NCBI GenBank assembly: GCA_046350115.1
Contig: JAXMAZ010000006.1
Location: 193,217 to 257,216 of the forward strand
Direction: 5' to 3'
Source: JAXMAZ01 sp046350115
GTDB lineage: Bacteria; Planctomycetota; Planctomycetia; Gemmatales; Gemmataceae
DNA: 64,000 nucleotides
The notes beneath the pieces are model-generated. The model was not told the DNA's origin, ran no database searches, and saw nothing but the letters and a program-made list of their open reading frames with translations. Below, in pieces: positions 29,540 to 38,506 of this stretch. Positions within the stretch are counted from its first letter, which is position 1, and each line of letters begins with the position of its first letter. Both the position numbers and the translations under genes were made by a program.

Positions 29540-29631
29540 CCTCACAGGTCACTGCGCCACCACCCTCTCGCGGCTGTTCCCGAAGAGACCGCCCGAATCG
29601 CTCCCGCCGCCTTCCCCCGCGGCAACACCTA

Positions 29632-30660
29632 GAGCAGTTTCGATTTGAGCCTTGCGCTTGAGAGAGAGTTCGGCAAAGCTCAGGTGATCTCACCCGTGGA
29701 GTTTCGCCGTGGCTGCCGCCATCTCGTTGGACCTGCGGCGGCGTGTGCTGGCCGACTGCCAGGCCGGGCATCCGTTCGCCGCCATCGCCCGCAAGTACAC
29801 CGTCTCGGCCGAGTGGGTGCGGCTCTTCTACCGCCGCTTCCAGCAGACGGGCGAGGTCGCCGCCCGGAGCCACGCCACCAAGCGGCGGCCGTTCCACGCC
29901 CGGTACGAGGCCGAACTCCGGGCGGCCGTGGCCGCGGTTCCCGACCGCACGCTCGAAGGCCTCCGCCGTCACCTGGGCGTGGAGGTCAGCATCGGCACCC
30001 TCTGGGCCGCCCTGCACGCGCTCAAGATCTCGTTCAAAAAAAGTCCCTCCGGGCCGCCGAGCAGGACCGGCCGGATGTCGCCGCCCGGCGGGCCGAGTGG
30101 CAGGCGCGGCAGGTCGGCCTCGACCCGGCCCGCCTCGTTTTCCTCGACGAGACGTGGGTGAAGTCGAACATGACGCCGGGGTACGGGTGGGGGCCGACCC
30201 ACCGGCGGGTGGTCGAGGCGGTGCCGCACGGGCACTGGAAGACGATCACCTTCGTGGCCGCCTTGCGAGCGTCCGGGCTGTTCGCCCCGCTGGTGGTGGA
30301 CGGGGCGATGAACGGGGACCTGTTCCGGGCGTACGTCGAGCAACAATTGGCTCCCGCCCTGCGACCGGGCGACGTGCTGGTGCTGGACAACTTGCCGAGC
30401 CACAAGGTGGCCGGGGTGGCCGCCGCGGTCGAGCGGGCCGGGGCCACCCTCGCCTACCTGCCGCCGTACTCCCCGGACCTGAACCCCATCGAGCAGGTGT
30501 TCGCCAAAGCCAAGGCCGAGATCCGCCGGCAGAAGCCACGGACCGTCGCCGGCACCGAAGGCTTGTGCGGCGAGGCCCTCGACTGGTTCACCCCGGCCGA
30601 GTGCCAGAACTACATCCACCATGCCGGCTACGGAACGCAACGATCAGACTGAAAATGCTC
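29632..30660 (+). mobile_element. Complete IS630-family insertion sequence, 1029 bp
   Basis: The left end GAGCAGTTTCGATTTGA and the reverse complement of the right end, GAGCATTTTCAGTCTGA, are imperfect terminal inverted repeats. Both ends are flanked by TA (29630-29631 and 30661-30662), the target duplication of the IS630/Tc1-mariner superfamily. The interior holds a single transposase gene. The host site is the IS1182 transposase, whose codons join cleanly if the element is removed, so the insertion is comparatively recent. Confidence 0.9.
29709..30652 (+). CDS. IS630-family transposase made by -1 frameshifting
   Basis: It starts at GTG 29709 (VAAAISLDLRRRVLADCQAG) with a winged-helix DNA-binding part (GHPFAAIARKYTVSAEWVRL). 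The first frame reaches an A7 tract at 30036-30042 (ISFKKS). Slipping back one base gives FKKKSLRAAEQDR and the catalytic domain: VFLDETWVKSNMTPGYGW (first Asp), VLVLDNLPSHK (second Asp) and NPIEQVFAKAKAEI (Glu). The stop is at 30652. Many IS630 elements place their second frame at -1 after a slippery A tract, so this looks programmed rather than a mutation. The DDE triad is complete, and the element may still be active. Confidence 0.85.
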
Positions 30661-31739
30661 TACCTCCTTCTCCGCGACGAGCTGGGAACCCTCTTCGCCG
30701 ATGAGGAGTTCGCCCGACTCTACCCGACCCGCGGCCAGCCCGTCGAAGCCCCCTGGCGGCTGGCGCTGGTGACGATCTCCCAATTCCTCGAGAACCTGTC
30801 GGATCGTCGCGCCGCCGACGCGGTTCGGGGGCGGCTCGACTGGAAGTACGCCCTCGGCCTCGACCTCACCGACCCGGGCTTCGATGGCAGCGTGTGGTCC
30901 GAGTTCCGGGCGCGCCGGATCGCCGGCTCGCTGGAGAGGCGGCGGCTGGACGCCGTCCTCGACCGCTGCCGCGAGCGGAACTGGCTGAAGGCCCGCGGTC
31001 GCCAGCGGACGGACACCACCCATGTGCTCGCCCGGGTCCGGGCCCTCCAGCGCCTGGGGTGTGCGGGCGAGACGCTGCGGCGGGCGCTCAACGCCCTGGC
31101 GGTCGTTGCCCCCGAGTGGGTGCGCGGTTCGACGCCCGCCGAGTGGGCGGACCGATCCGGGCCGCGCTGTGACACCTACCGCGTCCCGACCGGTGCAGAC
31201 GAACGACGGCGTTATGCGGACCAGGTCGGGCAGGACGGCCGTGCCCTGTTGATGGCCGTCTTCGCGGCCCGCCCGCCCTGGCTCCGGAGCATCCCCGCCG
31301 TTCAGACCCTCCGGCGGGTGTGGGTGCAGCAGTTCCTCGCGGACGCGGGCCGGATTCGCTGGCGGACGGAGGAGGACGGCTTCCCGCCCGCGGCGGCCTT
31401 CATCAGCTCGCCGTACGACACCGAGGCCCGGGATGCCAAGAAGGGCACGACCTCCTGGGTCGGGTACAAGGTTCATCTGACGGAAACCTGCGAGGACGAG
31501 GCCCCCCATTTGATCACCCACTTGGTGACCGCCCGTGCCCCGATCGCGGATGGCGAGGCCACTCCGCGGGTCCATCAGGCGCTGTCGGCGAAGGACCTGT
31601 TGCCGGGCAAGCACGTCGTGGACACGGGGTATGTGGATGCGGAACTGCTGGCCACGAGCAGGGATCAGTACGGCGTGGACTTGGTGGGGCCGACCCGTCC
31701 GGATTATCGGTGGCAGGCGTAGGCGGCGAGCGGTGGTGA

Positions 31740-32680
31740 TCGGCATCAGGAAGGGGCTCTTCCGGAATGCCATCCAGTTAAGCCGCGCAACCTCCGTCGG
31801 GAACAGCCGCATCCGAAGCTCGGCTCGTGAGCGGATCAGGTACGGGCACTTCTTGGCCCGCCGCTTCTGGCCCCGGGGTTCGACCCGCCCCGGCCTCTCC
31901 GAGTTTACTCCCAGGACTGGCAACCGTGTCCCGAGCGGGGACGCCCGCCATCGCAACGCGTCCACGACGCGGATCCGGTCGGGTGGCACGCCCTGCCGCC
32001 GCCCGGCCTCGTGCATGACCGCCCGGACCAGGTTGGAGACGACCGCGAACGCGGCCAACTCCCGCAGCATCCCCGCCTCGGTCTTGCACCGCAATGCGCC
32101 ATCACCAGGGTCGTCTTGAGGTGCGCCAAGTTGGTCTCGACCACCCACCGCTTCGGCTGGGCCGTCAGCCCCGGCCCGGCCGGCTTGCGGACCACCCAGT
32201 ACCACCCGGGCGAACCAGGCCGCCCAGACCGAGCACGTCCGGTAGGCCGAGCCGGCGAACACCCGGACCAGCCGGGGGGCGGCGAGCCGGGCCCGCGGCA
32301 TCGCCTCCCGGCCGCCGTCCCAGTCCTGCACGCCGGCCGGGGTGACGACCACCGCCCGCACCAGCCCGAGGGGGTTAACGGCCAGGGGCCGCTTGCGGCC
32401 GACCGCCCTTTCCCCCCCGTCGTCCCCCCTCGGGCCGCCCGGTTCGGTGGTCCTCACCGTCTGGCTGCCCAGCACGCCGGTGGTCGGCCGCCGCCGCTTC
32501 CCGGCCGCTCACCGGATCGCCCCCCGCAGGGCGGCGTGGATGCGGTCCCCGGTGCCGTCCCGCTGCCACCGGCGGAAGTAGTGGAAGCAGATGCGGTACG
32601 TCGGCCGGTAGGACCCGCCACGCACACCCGGTGCAGGCGACGTACAGGATGCCGTCCACGACCGCCCGGCGTGTGTACCC
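31740..32680 (-). pseudogene. Chimeric remnant: IS5-type 5' part joined to IS4-type 3' part
   Basis: Reading leftward from about 32680: VVDGILYVACTGCAWRVLP, then CFHYFRRWQRDGTGDRIHAA, LGSQTVRTTEPGGPRGDDGG and GRKRPLAVNPLGLVRAVVV. These are the IS5/IS1031-type transposase landmarks, spread over several frames. At about 32135 the IS5 sequence PKRWVVE runs straight into TNLAHLKTTL and then GMLRELAAFAVVSNLVRAVM, followed by DRIRVVDALRWRA and RPGRVEPRGQKRRAKK. That is the C-terminal end of an IS4-type transposase. The join lies at the RWxVE motif shared by both families. It is cut at 31740 by IS1182 DNA. Non-functional. Confidence 0.7.
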
Positions 32681-32689
32681 GACAGGCCG

Positions 32690-33728
32690 TGGGCGAGGCA
32701 GACCTGACCGCCCGCCCGCACCGGTTCGATGTCGAGCATGCCGAGGGGACCGGGCTCGCGCACCTGCGGGTTCAGTGGGGACGGGCCGGTGCGGCGGAGT
32801 GGCTACCGGTCCCGCCGTGGGCGCTGTTCCACCGGGAGCAGGACGCGTCGGCTCTGGCCGGTCGACGGGACCAGGTGAGCCAGGCGTGGAAGGCCAAGCT
32901 GGACCCGGCCGATCTGGGCCCAGCCGAGATCTACCTGCCCCGGTTCACGGAGACGGGAGAGATCCTGGTGGCCCGGGGTCGTAACGACCCGGCCCACCGG
33001 CTGGCCGTCGACCGGCTCGACCCCGCCACCGGTCGCGTCGTCCGGTCCTACCCGATTGCCCTGGCCGAGCGGCTGCCCGAGGCCGAGCTCTCGCCCGACG
33101 GCGCCCTGTTGGCCGTTCGCACGACCCCGCGGGATGCGGTCCGGGTGTTCCGCACGTCCGACGGGGTGACCGTCGGCTCTCTCCCAGTCCCGGTGGATCG
33201 GGCCACCTACGCCTCGTGGGCGGCGGACCGGCCCGTGCTGACTCTCCGGTCTTCGGACGGGTGGAGGGAGTGGTGGCCGGGCTGGCAAGCCACCCTGCGC
33301 TCGACCCACCCGCTCGCGGCCTCGCCGGGCGTCTTCGGCCTGGCCGCCGTGCCGGTCGCCGGCGGGCGAGTCGTGTGGCCGGCGATTCCGTCGGACGAGC
33401 GGGTGACCGGGGACGGCTGGGCGGTGGTGACCGGGCCGGACGGCTCGATCCGGCCGGTGGCGCTCGGGTTCACCCCGGACTGGTGGGCGGTCGACCGGTC
33501 GGGGCGGCGGATGGTGGTGGCCCCGATGTCACGCGGGAGCAGCCGGGCGTTGGGCCTCGGGGCGGCGGTACTCGACCTGGACACCGGCGGGCTGGTGGCC
33601 TGGCTCCGCGGGGCGGATGCGCGCGAGTGCTCGGGTTGGCTCTGTCCGCCGACGGCACCCGGGCCGTGACCGCGGACGCCACCGGCCGGGTCCGGCAGTG
33701 GGCACTGCCGCCGGCCGACGGGCGGTGA
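32690..33728 (+). pseudogene. WD40/YVTN-like beta-propeller protein, N-terminally truncated
   Basis: The frame emerges from the IS remnant without a start codon. It reads RFDVEHAEGTGLAHLRVQWG, then blade-like repeats ending in strand patterns such as AELSPDGALLAVRTTPRDAV and VDRSGRRMVVAPMSRGSS. The frame shifts near 33625. The last blade continues one frame over as RVLGLALSADGTRAVTADAT and GRVRQWALPPADGR, ending at TGA 33728. The SPDG and SADG motifs are typical of WD40-like repeats. The 5' portion was lost to the insertion sequences next door. It has no functional assignment beyond protein binding. Confidence 0.6.
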
Positions 33729-33757
33729 CCCGTTCGAGCCGTCCGCCGCGTTGCTGG

Positions 33758-33961
33758 CTACTGGCCGGCCGGGCCCGGGCCCGTCGACGGGACGGCGGCC
33801 CGGGTCGCGGCCAGCTGTCGCACCAACTCCCGGCGGCGGCCGCCAGTTGGCGGCCGGCCGCCGCGGACACCGGGCCGACCGCCCCGGCCGGCCGTTGGCC
33901 GCCGACGCGGCTTCCCGGCCGGGGTCCGCGGCCCGGTGCTGGCGACCCACGGGCGGTTCAC
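33758..33961 (-). pseudogene. Short TGPRTxxGK-type protein (frameshifted)
   Basis: GTG 33961 overlaps the stop of the preceding small gene (GTGA). It reads VNRPWVASTGPRTPAGK, a signature of short bacterial and phage-linked proteins usually followed by xxSxxNAxxHG. The frame then degrades. The adjacent frame continues AASAANGRP and a third SAAAGRQLAAAAGSWCDSW, so two indels would restore about 90 residues. The family has no established function that I know of. Confidence 0.4.
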
Positions 33962-34098
33962 CCGGGCGGGCCCGCAGCCGCTCGGGCCGGGGTGAGCGGC
34001 TGGCGGAGCCGCCGGTTGGCCGCCCGGCCGCCACCGGCCGGGTTCTTCCCGGCCGGCTTACTTCCCAGTTCGCCGTCCGGGAGTGCGGTCCCGGCCAT
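33958..34098 (-). CDS. Small basic protein, 46 residues
   Basis: ATG 34098 to TGA 33958: MAGTALPDGELGSKPAGKNP and on to ARAAAGPPG. It is glycine- and proline-rich and basic, with no domain that I recognise. The 4-base overlap with the following TGPRT gene suggests translational coupling, the main reason to accept it. It could equally be noise in this high-GC area. Confidence 0.3.
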   Translation of the reverse strand: MAGTALPDGELGSKPAGKNPAGGGRAANRRLRQPLTPARAAAGPPG

Positions 34099-34145
34099 CG
34101 CACCCCGTTGAACCGGCCGTCGTCCTGCCGAGCCGGGCGGCCCGT

Positions 34146-34628
34146 TTAGCCCGGACCCTCCACCGCCACCGCCGTCCGGCGGAACTCGGCGGCCAGCCGG
34201 GCGACCGACCCGGTCAGCCGGTCGATCGCATCGTCTACCCCCTCGGCCGCCGCCGGGTGGCCCGCAGGCGGGCCAGCTGGACGTGGGCCGCCGGGCGGTC
34301 TGCTCGAGGAGCATCCGCTCGACCGGGTGCGGCGCCCCGGCGGCCATCCGGTCCAGGGACGCCTGGCACCCGTGCGACCGTGATCCGGCCGCCGGCGAGC
34401 ACCCGCAGGCAGGCGGTCGCAGCCGCGGTCCAACAGGTCGGCGTCGCCCTCCGCCGGCGGGGCCGGGGCCGGCGTCCCGACCGCGGCCGGGGCACGCTCG
34501 GCGGCCGGGGCCGGCGGTCGCACGGTCGTCGGTCCGGTCCCGGCGGGCCGAGCCGACGGCCCCGGCCGGGGAGCGGTCGGGCGGCTGGGGGTCGGGCGGG
34601 CGGGGCAGCGGGTCGCTGTCGCCGTCAC
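34146..34628 (-). pseudogene. Unknown helical protein of the primase/RT block (frameshifted)
   Basis: ATG 34628 opens a Pro/Thr/Ala-rich leader, then EGDADLLDRGCD. The helical body is spread over other frames (ACLRVLAGGRITVAR, then SLDRMAAGAPHPVERMLLEQ), and the first frame returns for the end, EGVDDAIDRLTGSVARLAAE followed by FRRTAVAVEGPG. At least two indels are needed. The heptad-like end suggests a coiled coil. It is the second gene of a leftward cluster behind the Toprim protein. Family unknown. Confidence 0.4.
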
Positions 34629-34749
34629 GGGGCACCTCCTTGCCAGACGGGGAGCCGGTACGAAGTGGTCCCGCTCCCGGCAGACGGCCCCACAACCGTA
34701 GCAGGGAGAGGACTGACCGCACGCTCCCGCCCCCCGGCGGCGCGGCCGC

Positions 34750-35269
34750 TCAGGTCATCCCCCGGCCGGCCGACCCGGGCCTGCAGGCCCCGCACCAGGC
34801 GGTCGGCCGCCACCGCGGCCGGGCCCGGCCGGCCCGACCGATCACCACGATCCGGCCGGACAGGTCGGCCGGGGGATCCGGCCGGCGCCGCCCCCGCCCC
34901 CACGGACCGGCCGCCCGACGGCCCGCCAGGCCGGCGGCCAACAGGCGGGCGGTGTCGGACCGGCCCCTCGGCCACGCAGGATGGGCCGCCGGCCGGCCGC
35001 CGAGCCCGGTCGGGGACCGTTGCCCCCGCCGGCCCGGCCGGGCCGCCCGCGGCCGTCCGGCCCGACCTGCCACAGGCCGTCGCCGCCGTCGTCCCGCTCC
35101 CGCCGGAACCACGGCGATGGCCCGGCGTCCAGCCGAGCCCGAGCCGGGCGAGCGGGGACACGGGCAGCCCGAGCCGGGCGGCCAGGGCGTCCAGCCGGTC
35201 CGGGGTGAGGCCCGGCCGCCGGCAGGCCCGTGTCCGCGGGGCGTGCGGGCCGAACCACAGGGCGGTCAT
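34750..35269 (-). pseudogene. Toprim primase-like protein (frameshifted)
   Basis: ATG 35269 reads MTALWFGPHAPRTRAC and LTPDRLDALAARLGLPVSPL, then ARLGLGWTPG. After a shift comes WFRRERDDGGDGLWQVGPDG, then in turn GPSCVAEG and SDTARLLAAGLAGRRAAGPW, and ADLSGRIVVIGRA before TGA 34750. The order matches the zinc-finger-less core of mobile-element primases: a short helical domain, a strand pair around the GxWQVG loop, then the Toprim EG(P)SDTA motif and a second acidic loop. In Toprim proteins EG and DxD bind metal; the DxD part is not clear here. It diverges from the helicase-like/RT pair. Two or more indels are needed. The CHC2 fragment at 8.4 kb would supply the missing zinc finger of a standard primase. 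Confidence 0.5.
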
Positions 35270-35660
35270 GGTCGCTCCGGGAACGGGGTCAACGGGCCTG
35301 CGGCGGCCCGGCCGCCGGAGGGTCCGCGGCCGGCCGGGCCCAGCGTTGGCCGCCAATGCAGCCGGCGGCCGGGCCGGCCCATTCCCCCCGGCCGGGGCCA
35401 TTTGTGCAAATGAAGCCCCGGCCCGGGCCGACCCGCGACGTCGTAGTCGGCGGGCCGGGCGACCGCCCGGCGGCGACCGCCCACCGTCCGCGGGGCGACC
35501 GTCAGGTCGTGCAGACTCCCCGAGAACTCCGGACTCGTCCGCCGAACAGGCCGTCCCCCGACCGCCACCGGCTGTCGATGGACCTCTCCGCCGGGCCGGC
35601 CAACACCTGCCGTCTGGCCGATGAACAGGCCCGGCCCTGGCCCGCCGGACAGCCGTCGGG
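35270..35660. other. Divergent regulatory region between Toprim and helicase/RT genes
   Basis: About 390 bases separating two divergent gene sets of the element. It holds a strong palindrome at 35392-35421 and a near-palindromic TTGGCCGCCAATG at 35347-35359. No gene is supportable. Confidence 0.4.
35392..35421. repeat. Dispersed palindrome, copy 1 (CATTTG-TG-CAAATG core)
   Basis: CCGGGGC, then CATTTG, TG, CAAATG, two bases and GCCCCGG form a 30-base inverted repeat. A longer version in the opposite orientation is at 39631-39674, and ATTTGTACAAAT alone occurs at 8712-8723. The two long copies bracket the helicase-like and RT genes. Confidence 0.6.
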
Positions 35661-36985
35661 GTGACCCACCGGCCCGGCCCGCCGACTGGCCGGGCCGCCT
35701 CGTCCCCTGCCCGGACCCGCTCCTCGTCCCCGCCCGGTGGGTTCGGCCGCCGCCGGTGGTGGGTCGGGCACGCCGGGCTGGAGCCGGCGGTGGCCGCCTG
35801 GCTGGCCGGCCGGGGGGTGCGGGTGGCGGACCGGCCGGCGGCCGGGTCCGCTCGGCGAGCCGACGAGAACGGGCTCGCCCGGTTCCCGTGCCGGACCGGG
35901 CCGTCCTCGACCTGGTCCGGCCGGCACGACCGGGGGCTGGTCCGGTTCCCGGGGCGGTCTCCCCGGCCGGGCTGGTCGCCCAGGTGGCGGCCGCCTACCC
36001 GACCGCCCGGGTGCTGGTGGTGGCCGCCCGCCTCGCCGAATCCCGCCGGGTCCGGGGCGGCCTCCGCCCCCACGCCCACCGGGTCGGACTGTTCACCGGC
36101 CGCGACCAATCGGCCGACGCCCCGCGGGTCACGGTCTGTACGTACCTGGGGCTGGCGGCCGACGGGGTGGCCGCCCGGCCCTGGGACGTGGCCGTCTACC
36201 TGGACCCGGCCGACCTGTTCCACACCCGACACGATGTCGGCCTGGCCGGCCTGGAACGCCTGCCGGCCGCCCGGCGGCCGGCCTGCTGCCGGCCGACCGG
36301 GTGCGCCCGCCGTACCCGGCCGCCCGGACCGCCGCCCTGTTCGGGACGCAGCAGGTGCACGTCCCCGAGCACGGCCGGGTCCGCCGCCCGGTCCACGTCC
36401 CCTCACCCCGCTGGCCGGCGGCGGTCCGTCCAGCGGGGGGGCGACGACCCGGCCGGGGTGAGGCGGGCGACCGTCTGGCGGCACCCGGCGCTACCCAACC
36501 GGCGGGCGGCCCGGCTGTTCGCGGCCTTGACCGCCGGCCGGGCGGACCGGCTGGCCGGGTTCCCGGGGCTGGGGCGGGTGCCGGCCGGGCCGACGGCCGG
36601 CCGGGCGGTGCTGCTGGCCGACGGGGTGGAGCAGGCGGCCGAGCTGGCCCGGCGGCTGACCGGGGTGCCGGTGGCGGCCGACCCGGACGCCGACCTGGGC
36701 GGCCTGCCGGCCGGCATCCGGGAGCGGTTCGCGGCCGGGGTCGTCGGCCCGGCCGGCCGGTGATCGCCACCGCCGCCGGGCTGGGCCGGGTCGGCCGGGT
36801 CGACCTGCTCGTCCGGGCGGACGGCGGGGGGCCGGCCCCGCTGCCGGAAGGCGCGACGGCGGCCGACCCGCCGGCCCGCTCCACGTGATCGACTTCGCCG
36901 ACCGCCACCGCCCGGCCGCCCGGGTCGCCGCCGGCCGCCGGCGGGCGGCCTACGCCCGGGCCGGGTGGGCGGTCGGTGGGACGGC
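35661..36985 (+). pseudogene. Helicase-like protein lacking ATPase motifs (frameshifted)
   Basis: GTG 35661 begins a frame with VGHAGLEPAVAAWLAGRGV. The core continues in other frames as RFPGAVSPAGLVAQVAAAYP, RVLVVAARLAESRRV, VGLFTGRDQSADAPRVTVCT and WDVAVYLDPADLFH. Then come FGTQQVHVPEHGRVRRP, RAVLLADGVEQAAELARRL, VIATAAGLGRVGRVDLLVRA and IDFADRHRPAARVAAGRRRA. This is the two-RecA layout of the intact helicase at 19009-20550. However, the P-loop is replaced by PGAVSPAG (no GK[ST]) and DExH by YLDPADLF. Indels alone cannot remove those residues, so the protein was already a non-ATPase relative. At least four indels are present. It directly precedes the RT gene. Confidence 0.55.
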
Positions 36986-37084
36986 CGCCCGGACACCGAC
37001 GCCGACCCGGTCGCCGACGGCTCGACCGGGTGCTCGCCGCGGCCCGGCCGAACCGCCTCCTCTCCCCTCTCACTTCGGGACGCC

Positions 37085-38506
37085 ATGGCCGCAGCAGCGA
37101 CGCTTCGGCCCGGGTCCGCCCGGCCAGTGTCCCGGGCGAGCGGGCGGCCGCGGCCGCCCGCCGGTGGACGCCGTCCTCGGCCGGCTGGCCGACCCGGACC
37201 TGCCCGTTTCGATCGCCCAGACCGCCCACCGGGACGCCCTGTACCAGGACGGCCCTCGACGTCCGCCGGGACGGCGGCCCGGCGGCCGGGCCGGACGGGG
37301 TGGCCCTCCACCGGCTGAGCGGGCCGGAGATGGGCCTCCTGGCCGGAGAGTTGTCGGCCCGGTTGAAGGACCGAACCTACCGGCCGGGGCCGGCCCGGGC
37401 GGTGTCCGTGCCGAAGGGCCGACGGGCCGGCCGGGGCCCGCCGGCTGGCCGTCGGCGGGGTGGCCGACCGGGTGGTCGCCCGGGCCCTGCTGACCGCCCT
37501 CACCCCGGTCTGGGAGGCCCGGTTCCGGCCGTCCTCGTACGGGTTCCGGCCGGGCGTCGGGGCCTGGCACCTGTTGGCCGACCTGACCCACACGAGGTCG
37601 AGGCCGACGGCCGGTGGGTGTTGGCCGTGGACGACGTCCGGGCGGCGTTCGACTCGGTCCGGCTGGCCGGCGTACGCGGCCCACGACCGGGCGTTCGCCG
37701 CCGCCGGCCGGGCCGTCCTGGCGGCCGCGGCCGGCCGGTGGGCCGCGGCCGCCGACTGGTACCGGCGGCTGGTCGGGGCGGTCCTGGGCGGCGGCCGGCC
37801 GGCTTCGGCCCGGGGGCTGGGCCAGGGGAATAACTACGCCCCGGCCGCCCTCAACCTGGTGCTCCACGACGCCCTGGACGACCCGCTCGCCACTACCATC
37901 GGGTCTCCGCCCTGGTACCGGTACGCGGACAACGTCTGTGTGCCGGTCCGGGGTGTCCGATGGCCGGGCCGTGCTCGCCGACGTCGCCCGCCGCCTCCGC
38001 CCGCTCGGCCTGGCGCTGAAGGGGGCGGATGGGGTGGCCGACCTGGCGGACCGGCCGGCCGAGGTGCTCGGGTTCCGGCGGCCCGGACCGGGGACCGGGT
38101 CGTCCTGCGCCCGGGGCCGCGGCCGAGGCCCGCCTGGCCGAACTCCTCCGGTCGGCCCACTCCGCGGCCAGTCCGTCGGCCGCCGCCTCCCAGGCGGTGT
38201 CCGGCGGCTGTACGCGGTGGGGGCCGGCCCTCGCCGAGCGTCGAGGCGTGCGTGGACGGGAACCTCCGTCTGGCGGCCGGCCAGGGGACCGGGAGCTGGG
38301 GTCCCGGGACCCTCCTGGCGGCGGCCCGGCGGGGGCATGCGGACTGGCAGCGGATCCGGCGGTCCCGGGCGGGCCGGCCGGGCCGGCGGCCAGCCGGCGC
38401 CCGCCCACGCCTCCGGCCGGCTCCCGAGGGCCGACGGTCGGCCGCCCCCGGGGGGCGACTCGCCCCCGCCCCCGGGCCGTTCCCCGACCCCGGCCGGCCG
38501 TGCTGA
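37085..38506 (+). pseudogene. Reverse transcriptase with RYADN motif (frameshifted)
   Basis: Segments from several frames line up as one RT of about 470 residues. In order: VDAVLGRLADPDLPVSIAQ, GGPAAGPDGVALHRLSGPEM, KDRTYRPGPARAVSVPKG, RRLAVGGVADRVVARALL and SSYGFRPGVGA. Then motif A WVLAVDDVRAAFDSV, motif B ARGLGQGNNYAPAALNLVLH, motif C WYRYADNVCVPV, a thumb-like end (LRPLGLALKGADG, EVLGF) and VEACVDGNLRLAAGQG, stopping at 38506. Fingers and palm resemble group II intron/retron RTs, but motif C has YADN instead of YADD. From memory, related planctomycete RTs share RYADN, so this is probably a lineage trait. No maturase or endonuclease domain follows. At least six one-base shifts are needed. 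The start is uncertain (ATG 37085 is a candidate). Confidence 0.65.

Larger units (their letters stand above)
29540..31722 (+). pseudogene. IS1182-family transposase interrupted by IS630
   Basis: The 5' part reads LAAVPEETARIAPAAFPRGNT and ends at TA 29630-29631. After the IS630 insert, at 30661, it continues YLLLRDELGTLFADEEFARL, FLENLSDRRAADAVRGRLDW, KYALGLDLTDPGFDGSVWSE and onward to TAG 31722. Removing the 1.03 kb insert and one TA restores an uninterrupted codon series (GNT-YLLL). The C-terminal part includes SSPYDTEARDAKKGTTSWVG, the region around the second catalytic aspartate, and DTGYVDAELL. The start codon is uncertain because the 5' region is poor. It was apparently intact until IS630 inserted. 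Confidence 0.9.

Noticed and set aside
30628..32475. A 615-codon leftward frame across IS1182 and the IS4/IS5 remnant
   Set aside because: Only the part from about 32475 to 31740 has transposase motifs; the remainder is antisense to the IS1182 transposase.
37085..38506. A group II intron
   Set aside because: No maturase X domain or endonuclease follows the RT, and I could not find domain V-like sequence downstream.
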